Below are positions 47,686-56,615 of a stretch of 64,000 nucleotides of DNA, piece by piece. The stretch is taken from NCBI GenBank assembly GCA_031216755.1, contig JARUHG010000007.1, forward strand, positions 62,001 through 126,000, written 5' to 3'. A program made the position numbers and the translations under genes. The notes below the pieces were generated by a model that made no database searches, was not told the DNA's origin, and worked only from the letters and a program-made list of their open reading frames with translations. The stretch is from Lysobacter arvi (lineage in GTDB: Bacteria; Pseudomonadota; Gammaproteobacteria; Xanthomonadales; Xanthomonadaceae). Numbering within the stretch: the stretch's first letter is position 1; every line of letters begins with the position of its first letter.

Positions 47686-47765
47686 CGATTTCTCCCGACG
47701 GCGCCATGCCGCGCCGCGTTCGTACTCCCGTGCCGGATGCACGTCTGCAGGACCCACATCGCCCC

Positions 47766-49019
47766 ATGCCCGCGCAACCCGCCTCGCTGTCCATTCCCGT
47801 CCGACGCCTCGCCCTGCTGCTCGGCGGGCTGGCGATGTTCGGTCCGTTTTCGATCGACACGATCTTCCCCGCGTTCCCGTCGATCGGCGCGCAGTTCGGC
47901 GCCGACAAACTCGCGATGCAGCAGACCATCAGCGTCTACCTGGTCGCGTACGCGTTGATGAGCATCGTGCACGGACCGTTGTCGGACGCGATCGGGCGGC
48001 GGCGCGTGATCCTCGGCGGGCTGATCGTCTTCGCGATCGCCTCCGTCGGCTGCGCGCTGGCGACGGACCTGCCGACGCTGCTCGCGTTCCGCGCGCTGCA
48101 GGGATTGTCGTCGGGCGTGGGGCTGATCGTCGGCCGCGCGGTGATCCGCGACGTGCTGCACGGCGACGACGCGCAACGCCTGATGAGCCAGGTGTCGATG
48201 ATCTTCGGCGTCGCGCCCGCGCTGGCGCCGGTGATCGGCGGCTGGATCCTCGGCGTCGCGCATTGGCCGGCGATCTTCTGGTTCCTCGTCGCGTTCTCGC
48301 TGGTGCTGATCGTGGCGACCTGGCGCCTGCTGCCGGAAACGCATCCGCCGCAGGCGCGCCTTCCGCTCGCGCCGCGTCGGCTGCTGCGCGACTACGTGGC
48401 CATCGTGATAAATCCGCGGTTCCAGCGGCTGTCCGCGGCGGCCGCGTTCAATTTCGCCGCGCTCTGGGTGTACATCGCCTCGGCGCCGGCGTTCGTCCTC
48501 GACATCCTAAAACTCAGCGAACGCGAGTTCGGCTGGTTCTTCGTGCCCATGATCAGCGGCATGATCCTGGGCGCGTTCGTGTCCGGCCGCAGCGCGGGCA
48601 AGGTGAGCGGCGCGAAGCTGGTGTCGATCGGCTTCGCGTGCTCGGCGGTCGCGATGGCGATCAACCTGGGGTACAACCTGCTCGCCGATGCGCCGAAGGT
48701 GCCGTGGGCGGTGCTGCCGATGATGCTCAACGCGTTCGGCATCGCGCTGGTGTTCCCGATCATCACGCTCGCCATCCTCGACATGTACCCGCGCCAGCGC
48801 GGCTCGGCGTCGTCGCTGCAGGCCTTCACCAGCCTGGTGCTCAATGCGGTCATCGCCGGGGTGCTGTCGCCGCTGATCAGCGACCACGCGTTGTGGCTGA
48901 TCGCCACGGCGATCGCGTTCCTGACGATCGCCTTCGGCTTCTGGCGCTGGGAAGCGCGCGTGTCGCGGATGCGCTCGGGCAGCGAGGCGACGTCGACCGT
49001 GCCGGGCGAAACGCTGTAG
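47766..49019 (+). CDS. Bcr/CflA-type MFS multidrug efflux transporter
   Basis: A 417-residue inner-membrane protein with about 12 predicted hydrophobic helices. The first helix carries FGPFSIDTIFPAFPSIG, the acidic motif of drug:H+ antiporters of the Bcr/CflA family. The loop between helices 2 and 3 has the MFS motif A (GPLSDAIGRRRVILGG), and helix 5 has the antiporter-type GVAPALAPVIGG. The start is uncertain: an in-frame ATG at 47706 would add 20 charged residues, and neither has a strong SD. It ends exactly next to the convergent permease gene. The likely role is proton-driven export of drugs or small metabolites. Confidence 0.88.
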   Translation: MPAQPASLSIPVRRLALLLGGLAMFGPFSIDTIFPAFPSIGAQFGADKLAMQQTISVYLVAYALMSIVHGPLSDAIGRRRVILGGLIVFAIASVGCALATDLPTLLAFRALQGLSSGVGLIVGRAVIRDVLHGDDAQRLMSQVSMIFGVAPALAPVIGGWILGVAHWPAIFWFLVAFSLVLIVATWRLLPETHPPQARLPLAPRRLLRDYVAIVINPRFQRLSAAAAFNFAALWVYIASAPAFVLDILKLSEREFGWFFVPMISGMILGAFVSGRSAGKVSGAKLVSIGFACSAVAMAINLGYNLLADAPKVPWAVLPMMLNAFGIALVFPIITLAILDMYPRQRGSASSLQAFTSLVLNAVIAGVLSPLISDHALWLIATAIAFLTIAFGFWRWEARVSRMRSGSEATSTVPGETL

Positions 49020-50303
49020 TCAGGCTGCCGGTTCGGCGCGACGGCGACGCATCCACGCGTACAGCGGGAGACCGGCGAGGATCAGCACCGCGCCCCAGGC
49101 GAGCGCCTCGGTGCCGATGCCGAACAACGCGTACAGGCTGTAGGCCAGCGCCAGTGCGGCGAGCGTTCGGCTCAACGCGCCGGTGCCGCGCACCAGCCAC
49201 GCGGCGCTGCTGACGACGTAGGGCAGCAGCGTCGCGGCGGTCGACAGCAGGATCGAGAACGTGAACACCTGCACCAGCGAGCGGCTGTAGTTCGCCGCGA
49301 CGAGCGCGCTGGCCAGCACGCTGCTGACGATCACGCCGACCACCGGCGTGCCGCCCTTGTCGAGCCGGGTGAACGGCGCCGGGAACATCCCGTCGCGCGC
49401 GGCCGCGAACGGCAACTGCGCCGACAGCAGGATCCAGCCGTTGAGCGCGCCGAAGCACGAGATCGCCATGACCACGGCCAGCGTCACGCCCGCGGCCGGC
49501 CCCCACAGCGAACGCGCGGCATCGGCCATCGGCGCCTGCGACTGCGCGAGCACTTCGCGCGGCAGCAGGCCGAGCACCGCGGTGCAGGCGAGGATCGTCG
49601 CCACGCCCGCGAGCAGGGTGCCCAGCACGGTGGCGCGCGGCACCGTGGACTGCGCGTTTTCGGTCGAACCGGCGGGCACGGTGGCCGCTTCCAGGCCGAG
49701 CATCGCCCACAGCGTCAGCGCGACGGCGGCGTTTGCCACGTCCGGCAGGCTGCGGTCGGTCGGATTGAAGGGCGTGTAGTGCTTCGCATCGACGAACCAC
49801 AGCGCGATCAGCCCGAACAGCAGCAGCGGCAGTAGTTTCAGCAGCGTGGTCACCAGCTGCAGGCCGCCGGCTTCGCGCAGGCCGATCAGGTTCACGCCGC
49901 TGCACAGCCACAACGCGCCCAGTGCGCACGCCGCCGCGCGCAGCGGCGTGGCGGTGAGCGCGGGGAAGATCGCGCCCACGCTGCCGGCGAACGCCACCGC
50001 GATCGCGGCGGTGGCGCACCAGATCGAGATCCAGTAGCTCCACGCGATCACGAACCCCGGCAGTTCGCCGAACGCATTGCGCGCGAACACGTACGGTCCG
50101 CCGGTCTGCGGCCAGCGCATCGCCAGGCGCGCGAACGTGATCGCCAGCAGCATCGCGCCCGCGAGCGTGATGCCCCAGCCGAGCAGGCTCGCCGCGCCGA
50201 ACGGCGCGAGCGCGGCCGGCAGCAGGAAGGCGCCGGAGCCGATCATGCTGCCCACCACCAGCGCGGTGGCGGACCAGAAGCCAAGGGGGCGGGGTTGGGT
50301 CAT
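49020..50303 (-). CDS. APC superfamily amino acid permease
   Basis: A 427-residue membrane protein with about 12 hydrophobic helices. The N-terminal helix has the substrate-binding signature VGSMIGSGAFLLPAALAPFG, and the region RWPQTGGPYVFARNAFGELP is typical of the basic amino acid/polyamine antiporter (APA) branch that includes AdiC and PotE. It lacks any neighbouring decarboxylase gene that would identify its substrate. It is convergent with the MFS gene, with no bases between their stop codons, and is transcribed in the same direction as no close partner. Confidence 0.88.
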   Translation of the reverse strand: MTQPRPLGFWSATALVVGSMIGSGAFLLPAALAPFGAASLLGWGITLAGAMLLAITFARLAMRWPQTGGPYVFARNAFGELPGFVIAWSYWISIWCATAAIAVAFAGSVGAIFPALTATPLRAAACALGALWLCSGVNLIGLREAGGLQLVTTLLKLLPLLLFGLIALWFVDAKHYTPFNPTDRSLPDVANAAVALTLWAMLGLEAATVPAGSTENAQSTVPRATVLGTLLAGVATILACTAVLGLLPREVLAQSQAPMADAARSLWGPAAGVTLAVVMAISCFGALNGWILLSAQLPFAAARDGMFPAPFTRLDKGGTPVVGVIVSSVLASALVAANYSRSLVQVFTFSILLSTAATLLPYVVSSAAWLVRGTGALSRTLAALALAYSLYALFGIGTEALAWGAVLILAGLPLYAWMRRRRAEPAA

Positions 50304-50360
50304 GTCTAGTGTGTTGTCGTAGTGGCGATCGTTGGGCTGGGCGGGGCTCTGTCTTCAAGC

Positions 50361-50463
50361 CGTCGTCCCTGCGAAGGCGGGGATCCATCTCTCCGAGATC
50401 ATTCCGCTTTCCGGAAAGCGTGATACGTTCACAGATGGATTCCCGCCTTCGCGGGAATGACGG
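50361..50463. repeat. Inverted pair of palindromic intergenic elements
   Basis: CGTCGTCCCTGCGAAGGCGG (from 50361) and GATGGATTCCCGCCTTCGCG (from 50434) are copies of the same element in opposite orientation. Each has an internal palindrome (TCCC..GGGA type). They lie between the APC permease and the 3' end of the Rieske gene and could fold into a hairpin that stops leftward transcription. Confidence 0.7.
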
Positions 50464-51546
50464 CTAGTAAGCATCCGCCCGATACACCGATCGCAGCAGC
50501 TCGTGGAAGTGATGCACCGCGTTCTCGCGGAGCGGATTCAGCCGGCCGGGTTCGTACGATCCGGACGCCAGTCCGCGTTGCACGTCCTCGCAGATCGTCA
50601 GGTCCTCCAGCTGCACTTCGTCGCTGAAGTCGCGGTCGGCATCGCGACGTCGGCACGCCTCGTCGGTGTCGTCGAGTGCGTAGTAGAAGTCGAATTCCAC
50701 GCGGCAGCGATCCACGCCGCGGGGCACGACGCGGTTGGTCTGCAGCCGACCGGGCAGGATGTTGAGCATCGTGTTCGGCCACAGCCAGTAGTACAGCGCG
50801 TCGCCGTCGCCATAGAGGCCGTCGCCGCTCTCCAACGGACTCCACTGGTAGGAGTACCACCGCGCGGTCTCGGTGATGTAACTGCGGTAATCCAGCAGCC
50901 TGTTCAGTCCGGGATGGATGTGCGGGACGTGGTAGCCCTCGAGGTAGTTGTCGACGTACACCTTCCAGTTGCACGCGACGTCGTAGCTCACGCGGCGATG
51001 GTGGCCGTAGCGTTCCAGGTGCCGGTTCTCGCCAAGGCGCGCATCGATGCCCTCGACGAACGCGTCGAATGCCGGCGCGCGGGTTTCATCGACCGCCGCG
51101 AACACCAGGCCCTGCCACACGCGCACGGCGAGCTGCGGAAGGCGGATGTCGGCGGGGACGAAATCCGGCGCGGTGCCCATCTCCGGCGCGGATCGCAGCA
51201 CGCCGTCGAGCGTGTAGGTCCAGCCGTGGTAGCGGCAGCGCAGCGACTTCGCGGCCAGGCCGTCGCAACTGGCGATCGGACCGGCGCGATGACGGCAGAC
51301 GTTGTGGAAGACGCGGATGTCGCCATCGGCGCCACGCACGGCGATTACCGGCAGGCCGGCGAAGTCGCCGACCGCGTGGTCGCCCGCGTCCTGCAGCTGG
51401 CAAACGTGCGCGATGAGCTGCCAGCCGGCGTCGAAGATGGCGCGACGATCCAGCGCGGCCATGTCCGGATCGGCGTAGTAGCGCGCGGGCAGGGCGGTGG
51501 CGCGGTCGAGCGGCTGCGACGCGAGGGCGGTGTCCATGCGATTCAT
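50464..51546 (-). CDS. Rieske non-heme iron oxygenase, large subunit
   Basis: A 360-residue oxygenase subunit. The Rieske [2Fe-2S] cluster is bound by C84, H86 (CRHRAG) and C104, H107 (CRYHGW). The catalytic domain has the mononuclear iron motif DNYLEGYHVPHIHPGL with H206 and H211, and the third ligand is probably the Asp in CEDVQRG. Size and motif resemble the quaternary-amine oxygenases (choline monooxygenase, GbcA, CntA) more than classic ring dioxygenases. That is a judgement from sequence and could be wrong. No reductase or ferredoxin gene is adjacent, so electrons must come from a partner encoded elsewhere. Confidence 0.88.
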   Translation of the reverse strand: MNRMDTALASQPLDRATALPARYYADPDMAALDRRAIFDAGWQLIAHVCQLQDAGDHAVGDFAGLPVIAVRGADGDIRVFHNVCRHRAGPIASCDGLAAKSLRCRYHGWTYTLDGVLRSAPEMGTAPDFVPADIRLPQLAVRVWQGLVFAAVDETRAPAFDAFVEGIDARLGENRHLERYGHHRRVSYDVACNWKVYVDNYLEGYHVPHIHPGLNRLLDYRSYITETARWYSYQWSPLESGDGLYGDGDALYYWLWPNTMLNILPGRLQTNRVVPRGVDRCRVEFDFYYALDDTDEACRRRDADRDFSDEVQLEDLTICEDVQRGLASGSYEPGRLNPLRENAVHHFHELLRSVYRADAY

Positions 51547-51642
51547 TCGCCCAGTATGCCTCGGCGCCGCAGTGCGGCAGGCGGTCCGGCGGTCGCCGTA
51601 CGGCGGCGACAGCGGCTGGACGTCGCGCCTGGCCGGTTTTCC

Positions 51643-52755
51643 TTACGCCGCCGGCTGCGGCGCGGGGAACGTCCAGGTGCCGTCCAGGATCTCCTGGCGC
51701 GGGCGGTACAGGCGGACGGTGTAATTCCAGCCCGGCGTGGTCGGCAGGCAGTTCGGGACCTTTCCGTCGCAGCCGCCGAACTGGATGCGGATCGCGCCGT
51801 CGGCCTGCTTCTTCGCCGTGAGGTTGTTCAGCGAATACGCGTCGTACGGGTTCTTCTGGAAGTAGCCGTCGGCGTTGTAGACGCTCACCGACCAGAACGC
51901 GTCGACCGGCACGTCGCGCACGTCGAGCGTGTAGACGACCTTGCCGTCGTTACCTTCGAGGGTGATGTTGAGGTACACCGCGTCCCTGTCCGGATTGCCG
52001 CCCCACCCGGCGGCGGTGGCGATCAGATGCCGCACCGGGTCCACCTGGCCGGGCATGCCGAACGAGCGCTTGAAGTCGGGCAGCATCGAGCCCAGCGCGA
52101 TCAGCGGATCGCGCACCTTCTTGTGGCTGGCCGGATCGTAGGCCGGCAGCGACAACGTTCCGGCGGAGGCTTGCGTCACGGATATCGCGTCCTGCAGGCG
52201 ATGGACTTCGGCGACGTCCTTCGGATCGGTCGGGTCGACCAGGGTGCGGATCCCGACCAGCACATACCGGGTGCCTGCCTTCTCGCGCGTGACGGTGTGC
52301 GCGCCGGCGCCGTATTCGGTCCAGGCGTTGTGATCCTGGTTGACGAACATCAGCGACTGGAAGCGCGAGCCCGCATCCGGCAGCGTGATGGTGGCGGGCC
52401 CCGCGTCGAGGTCGAACACGGCCGAGGTGTACAGCGTGTCGCGGTTGAGGCGGATGACGTTCTGGTTGTCGATCGTCGCCGGCTCGCGGCGATGGTGCAG
52501 CTTCCCCAGTCCACCGGACTCCTTCACGATCCCGGCGATGTAGGTATCGGACTCGGCGCGGATGAAGTTGTCGGGCGTCACGCGGATGGCGTCCTTCACC
52601 GGTGCGGGTTCGTCGGTGGCGTTTGCCGCGGTCGCCGGCGCGCTCGCGGACGGCTGGGCCGGCGCCGTGGCGGCATCGTTGGCCGGCGGCTGGCGATTGC
52701 AGCCGGCGCACGCCATTGCGATGGCGAGGAGGCTCAAGGGCTGGCGGACGTTCAT
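51643..52755 (-). CDS. DUF1254/DUF1214 domain secreted protein
   Basis: A 370-residue exported protein. The signal peptide (residues 1-19, LSLLAIAMACAGC) may be of the lipoprotein type with C19, though the lipobox is atypical. The N-terminal half contains the DUF1254-like stretch QNVIRLNRDTLYTSAVFDLD and FQSLMFVNQDHNAWTEYGAG. The C-terminal half is a DUF1214 beta domain (DAFWSVSVYNADGYFQKNPY and NYTVRLYRPRQEILDGTWTF). Function is not established for the family. It lies 74 bases after a shorter DUF1254 gene on the same strand. Confidence 0.8.
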   Translation of the reverse strand: MNVRQPLSLLAIAMACAGCNRQPPANDAATAPAQPSASAPATAANATDEPAPVKDAIRVTPDNFIRAESDTYIAGIVKESGGLGKLHHRREPATIDNQNVIRLNRDTLYTSAVFDLDAGPATITLPDAGSRFQSLMFVNQDHNAWTEYGAGAHTVTREKAGTRYVLVGIRTLVDPTDPKDVAEVHRLQDAISVTQASAGTLSLPAYDPASHKKVRDPLIALGSMLPDFKRSFGMPGQVDPVRHLIATAAGWGGNPDRDAVYLNITLEGNDGKVVYTLDVRDVPVDAFWSVSVYNADGYFQKNPYDAYSLNNLTAKKQADGAIRIQFGGCDGKVPNCLPTTPGWNYTVRLYRPRQEILDGTWTFPAPQPAA

Positions 52756-52829
52756 GGGCAAGGTCCTCGTGTCGAAACGTCGGGTTTTCCGCAGGAGCGA
52801 TCGGTCGATCGCGAAGGTCGTGCACGCGG

Positions 52830-53288
52830 TCAGCGAGCGGCGGTCACTTTCTCGAGATCCGGCAATTGCCAGGTCCTGGCGATGTCGGCGCCGCTTCCGC
52901 TGCCGATGTTCGAGCGCAGCAGCGCGTAACCGGCGTAGGTGGAGGAGGGCATCGCGTAGATGACGTCCGGATTGGGCGTGAGCGTCTGGTTCTTCCAGTC
53001 CGGAAGGCGCGACCAGTACAGGACCTGGTTCCAGCGGCCGCCGTTGGCGACGAACGCGTCGTACATCAACTGGAAGTTGACCGCCGGCATGCCCCAGTTG
53101 ACGGCTTCCACGGCGCGGCGCTGGAAGGCGCGTTCGGCCGGGTCGACGCCCGGCGCGGCGGTCTGCGTGGCGACGGGTGTCCGTGGTTCGCTCGATGCAG
53201 GAGGCGCCGGCGCGTCGGTGCGCTGGCATCCTGCCGCGAGGATCAGAACGAGAGGGAACAGCCCTGCACGAACGTCATGCGAAACCAT
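52830..53288 (-). CDS. Short DUF1254 protein, probably truncated
   Basis: A 152-residue protein with a lipoprotein-type signal peptide (LVLILAAGC, C21). It is followed by the conserved N-terminus of the DUF1254 family (AVEAVNWGMPAVNFQLMYDA, then NPDVIYAMPSSTY). Full-length members reach about 450 residues and continue with DUF1254/DUF1214 beta domains. Here the similarity stops soon after IYAMPSS and the frame ends about 35 residues later (LPDLEKVTAAR). I saw no continuation in the other two frames. It may be a remnant of a larger gene, or a small partner of the next gene downstream. Confidence 0.6.
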   Translation of the reverse strand: MVSHDVRAGLFPLVLILAAGCQRTDAPAPPASSEPRTPVATQTAAPGVDPAERAFQRRAVEAVNWGMPAVNFQLMYDAFVANGGRWNQVLYWSRLPDWKNQTLTPNPDVIYAMPSSTYAGYALLRSNIGSGSGADIARTWQLPDLEKVTAAR

Positions 53289-53389
53289 CGTCCGCCTCCG
53301 GCATGTGGGTGGCGCATGTAGGCGCGATCGTGCATGCACCCGAGCGTAAGCCGGCGTGAAGTGTCCGAGCGGCCCCCGGGCGCTGCACG

Positions 53390-53416
53390 AAAAAAAGGCC
53401 GGCATGTGCCGGCCTT
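53390..53416 (-). terminator. Terminator after the M2 peptidase gene region
   Basis: AAGGCCGGC pairs with GCCGGCCTT around an ATGT loop, with seven A residues on the left, which read as T on the minus strand. It lies 23 bases beyond the M2 peptidase stop codon and suits leftward termination. Confidence 0.85.
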
Positions 53417-53438
53417 CCTTTCCGCCCGGGCGAAGCGA

Positions 53439-55457
53439 TCAGCCCTGGGTCGTCGGCGTTGCGGCTGCTGGTGCCGGTGCAGAGGCGGGGGCCGCTGCTG
53501 GCGCCGCATCGGCCTGCCACCCGCAGGTCTTGCCTTCGTTCTGCTGCTTCAGCCAGGTCTGCAGCGGGCCGAAGTACTCCAGCACCGCCGATGCGTCCAT
53601 CTGCTCGCCGCCGGTGAGCTCCTTCAGCGTCTTCTGCCACGGCTGGCTCGCGCCCTTGCTGAGCATCGCCTGGAAGCGCGCACCGGCCTCCTTGTTGCCG
53701 TAGAAGCTGCACTCGTGCAGCGGGCCCTTGTAGCCCGACGCATCGCACAGCGCCTTGTAGAACTGGAACTGCAGCACGTGCGCGAAGAAGTAACGCGTGT
53801 ACGGCGTGTTGCCCGGCACGTGGTACTTCGCGCCCGGATCGAAGAACTCCTCGCCACGCGAGGTCGCCGGCGCGACGCCCTGGTACTTCGCCTTCAGCTC
53901 CCACCACGCCTTGTTGTAGTCGGCCGGCTTGATCGAGCCGTCGAACACGCCCCAGCGCCAGCGGTCGATCATCAGGCCGAACGGCAGGAACGCCACCTTC
54001 GCCAACGCCATGCGCATCTGCGCGTTGACCACCGCTTCGTTGCTGACCTGCTGTTCGCCTGCCAGTCCGATCGACTGCAGGTACTGCGGCGTCATCGACA
54101 GCACGATGGTGTCGCCGATGGCTTCGTGGAAGCCGTCGTGCGCGCCCTGCTGGAACAGCGGCGGCAGCTTGTTGTACGCGATGTAGTAATAGACGTGGCC
54201 GAGCTCGTGGTAGATCGTCGTGAAATCTTCCTCGTTCGGCTTGATGCACATCTTGATGCGCACGTCGCCGGCCATGTTCATGTCCCACGCGCTGGCGTGG
54301 CAGACCACGTCGCGATCGCGCGGCTTGATGAACTGCGCGCGCGTCCAGTAGCTTTCCGGCAGCTTCTGCATGCCCAGCGAGGTGTAGAAGTCCTGCGCTC
54401 GCTCGCTCATCAGCTTGGCCGAGGCGAGGCGGGCATCCTGTTCGATCTGCGCCAGGTCCGCCGGCGCGCGCTTGCCCGGCTGCTTGGCGAGCATCGCGTC
54501 ATGCGTCGCGCGATACTGCGATTCCAGCGCGGTGGTGATTTCCGGAACGCTGGCGTTCGGATACGGCGCGAGGATGTCCCACAGGTTGCCCCAGTCCTGC
54601 TGCCACATGTTGCCCATCAGGTGCGCGGGCAGCATGTTGCCGGCGACGTGGCCTCGATCATTGCCGTACTTCGCCTCCAGGCGCGTGCGGGCGTAGCAGT
54701 GCAGCTGTTCGTACAGCGGCTTGACCTGGCCCCAGAGGCGGTCGGTCTCGGTGGCCATTTCGGCGGGCGTCATGTCGTACCCCGAACGCCACATCTCGCC
54801 CGTGTCGGCGAAGCCCATGTCGCGCGCGCCCTGGTTCACCAGTTCGACGAAGCGCGTGTAATCGCCGCGCATCGGCTTGGAGATGGTGTGCCAGCCTTGC
54901 CAGGCCTGCAGCTGCTCGTCGTAATCGCGGCTGTTGCGCAGCACGTCTTCCAGGTCGCCCAGCTGGCGGCACTGCTTCGCGTCGCCCTCGCCGGTGCAGT
55001 ACGTGCCTGCGCCGTACATGCCTTCCAGGCGCGTGGCGATCTTGGTCAGTTCCTCCAGCTTGGCCGGATCCTTCGGCGGCGGCATCGCCGTGCCGAGCTT
55101 GAGCAGCTGGATCGCGCGCGCCGTCTCCGGCGACATCTGCTGGCCTTCGAAGCGCTTGGCCTGTTCGATCCAGCTGTTGAGCTGCGCGAGGTAGCGCTCG
55201 TTCGCCTTGGCCGACAGCAGCTGGCTGTCGTCGTTGATGTACGTGGACGACAGCCACTGCGCGGCGGTCATCTCGGGATACATCTTGCGGTATTCGTCGT
55301 TCACCCGGGCGATGAACTGGTCGGCGGTCTCGCCGGCCGGCGTGGTGCTGGCCGTGCCGGTCGTCGTGGCGGGCGGGGTCGGTTCCTTCTTGCAACCGCC
55401 CAGGCCGAGCGCGGCCGCGGTGATGCTGAGCGCGAGCAACGCGCGTACGGGTTTCAT
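53439..55457 (-). CDS. M2 family dipeptidyl carboxypeptidase (ACE homolog)
   Basis: A 672-residue zinc peptidase, the bacterial homolog of angiotensin-converting enzyme. A lipoprotein signal ends LGLGGC with C22, so the enzyme is probably membrane-anchored in the periplasm. The zinc site is HELGH (H417, E418, H421) with E445 (HEAIGD) as third ligand, 24 residues later as in ACE. Other ACE-like segments include AHLMGNMWQQDWGNLWDILA and ASAWDMNMAGDVRIKMCIKP. The C-terminus is an alanine/proline tail (PAAAPASAPAPAAATPTTQG). Such enzymes remove C-terminal dipeptides and are widespread in xanthomonads. The gene stands alone, followed by a terminator. Confidence 0.95.
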   Translation of the reverse strand: MKPVRALLALSITAAALGLGGCKKEPTPPATTTGTASTTPAGETADQFIARVNDEYRKMYPEMTAAQWLSSTYINDDSQLLSAKANERYLAQLNSWIEQAKRFEGQQMSPETARAIQLLKLGTAMPPPKDPAKLEELTKIATRLEGMYGAGTYCTGEGDAKQCRQLGDLEDVLRNSRDYDEQLQAWQGWHTISKPMRGDYTRFVELVNQGARDMGFADTGEMWRSGYDMTPAEMATETDRLWGQVKPLYEQLHCYARTRLEAKYGNDRGHVAGNMLPAHLMGNMWQQDWGNLWDILAPYPNASVPEITTALESQYRATHDAMLAKQPGKRAPADLAQIEQDARLASAKLMSERAQDFYTSLGMQKLPESYWTRAQFIKPRDRDVVCHASAWDMNMAGDVRIKMCIKPNEEDFTTIYHELGHVYYYIAYNKLPPLFQQGAHDGFHEAIGDTIVLSMTPQYLQSIGLAGEQQVSNEAVVNAQMRMALAKVAFLPFGLMIDRWRWGVFDGSIKPADYNKAWWELKAKYQGVAPATSRGEEFFDPGAKYHVPGNTPYTRYFFAHVLQFQFYKALCDASGYKGPLHECSFYGNKEAGARFQAMLSKGASQPWQKTLKELTGGEQMDASAVLEYFGPLQTWLKQQNEGKTCGWQADAAPAAAPASAPAPAAATPTTQG

Positions 55458-55607
55458 GATGGCTCTCTCCGGATTGAACTGCCCGCCATGGACGGCGGCT
55501 CCGGAAGGCTAGAGGCGGCGCGGGACGCGCGCAAGGGAAGGCGGTTTGGTGCGGTGCAGCGCGGAATGGCCGTCGCGCGTGAGATCGATCGCGCCAGTCC
55601 TCCCGGC

Positions 55608-55742
55608 CGTCATCCCGGCGAACGCCGGGACCCAGGCCATCAAGCCATCAGTTCGGCGGGTGCCGCCGCCAAGCTGAATTCCCCGTCGCCACGAAGAGAG
55701 CCGTCAAAGGCACCGGGTCCCCGCTTTCGCGGCGATGACGGC
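55608..55742. repeat. Two intergenic palindromic elements
   Basis: The stretch beginning CGTCATCCCGGCGAACGCCG (from 55608) and one ending CGCGGCGATGACGG (55711-55742) are inverted relatives of the element seen at 15565, 15668, 50361 and 50434. They lie between the M2 peptidase start and the stop of the HExxH protein gene. Confidence 0.6.
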
Positions 55743-55749
55743 AGAAATG

Positions 55750-56229
55750 TCAGACAGGCACGTTGAGCGAACGCGTCGCCGAATCGGCGAGGCCGCGCAC
55801 GTGCAGCCATTGCCACGCGGTCTGGGCGTCGTGTTCGAAATACGCCTTCGCCGAACCGAGGCGGAAGGTGTATCCCCAGCCGTCCATGTCGGCGAGCACG
55901 CGGTCGCGGCCGACGCCGGGCAGCGCGTCGCCGAGCAATGCCTGCAACACGCACACCGCGTCTTCTTCCTCGATCGAATCGGTGGCGTCGGTGTGGACCT
56001 GCGCGCGGCGCTCGGGAGGCAGGACGATCAGATGCGCGGCTTCGTGCAGCAGCGAATGCACGGGCGTGTCGCCGCGCGCGTAGACGTTGTGGCCGATCAG
56101 CCCCGCTTCGCATTCGCCCCAGTAGCTGCCCGGAATCGCCTCGCCATCGGGGACGCGGTGCAGCGTGAGGCCGTAGCGCGCCAGCAGGGTCGCGGTGGCG
56201 CCGAAATCGATGTCGGAGAGCGTGAGCAA
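55750..56229 (-). CDS. Conserved hypothetical protein with HExxH motif
   Basis: About 159 residues if started at the TTG at 56229. The conserved part begins LTLSDIDFGATATLLARYGL, and a central motif SLLHEAAHLIVLP (HExxH) with a downstream acidic stretch DATDSIEEEDAVCVLQALLG suggests a metal site, perhaps a small peptidase-like fold. I do not recognise a characterised family. The frame is open further, up to a GTG at 56322, but those extra residues come from a low-complexity inverted repeat (56237-56329), so the true start is unclear and no SD is visible. It lies just downstream of minE on the same strand. Confidence 0.6.
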   Translation of the reverse strand: MLTLSDIDFGATATLLARYGLTLHRVPDGEAIPGSYWGECEAGLIGHNVYARGDTPVHSLLHEAAHLIVLPPERRAQVHTDATDSIEEEDAVCVLQALLGDALPGVGRDRVLADMDGWGYTFRLGSAKAYFEHDAQTAWQWLHVRGLADSATRSLNVPV

Positions 56230-56236
56230 GGCAGGA

Positions 56237-56329
56237 GGCAGGAGTGAGGGTCGAGAAGTGAGACGTGGGCAAGGCAGGAAAACTCGCGGGACAGCAGGAG
56301 CGGGCCTGCGCTCACTCCTCACTCCTGCC
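56237..56329. repeat. Low-complexity element with 13-bp inverted repeat
   Basis: GGCAGGAGTGAGG at 56237-56249 is the exact reverse complement of CCTCACTCCTGCC at 56317-56329. The interior and flanks are rich in GTGAG/CTCAC motifs. It sits between minE and the HExxH protein gene. Confidence 0.7.
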
Positions 56330-56346
56330 GCTCACTGCCTGCTCTC

Positions 56347-56613
56347 TCACGCCTGCGCCGGGTTTTCCGGAAGCGCGACGGAAATGTCCAGCACCTTGCT
56401 GTCGCCTTCGCCGATCAGGTCCACCTTCACCGCTTCGGCGTCGACGTTGATGTACTTGCGGATCACTTCGAGCAGTTCGCGCTGCAGCATCGGCAGGTAA
56501 TCCGGGCTAGTGCCGCCGCGGCCGGCGCGTTCGTGCGCGACGATGATGCGCAGGCGATCCTTCGCGATGGTTGCGGTCTGCTTCTTGGCGAGCAGGAAAT
56601 CGAACAAGCCCAT
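56347..56613 (-). CDS. minE: Cell division topological specificity factor MinE
   Basis: An 88-residue protein with the N-terminal membrane and MinD-binding segment ([29 protein letters not shown]) and the C-terminal topological-specificity domain ([20 protein letters not shown]). It stimulates MinD ATPase and drives pole-to-pole oscillation that keeps MinC away from midcell. The ATG at 56613 is preceded by GGAGG with six bases of spacing. It starts two bases after the minD stop codon, the usual minCDE order. Confidence 0.97.
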   Translation of the reverse strand: MGLFDFLLAKKQTATIAKDRLRIIVAHERAGRGGTSPDYLPMLQRELLEVIRKYINVDAEAVKVDLIGEGDSKVLDISVALPENPAQA

Positions 56614-56615
56614 CG

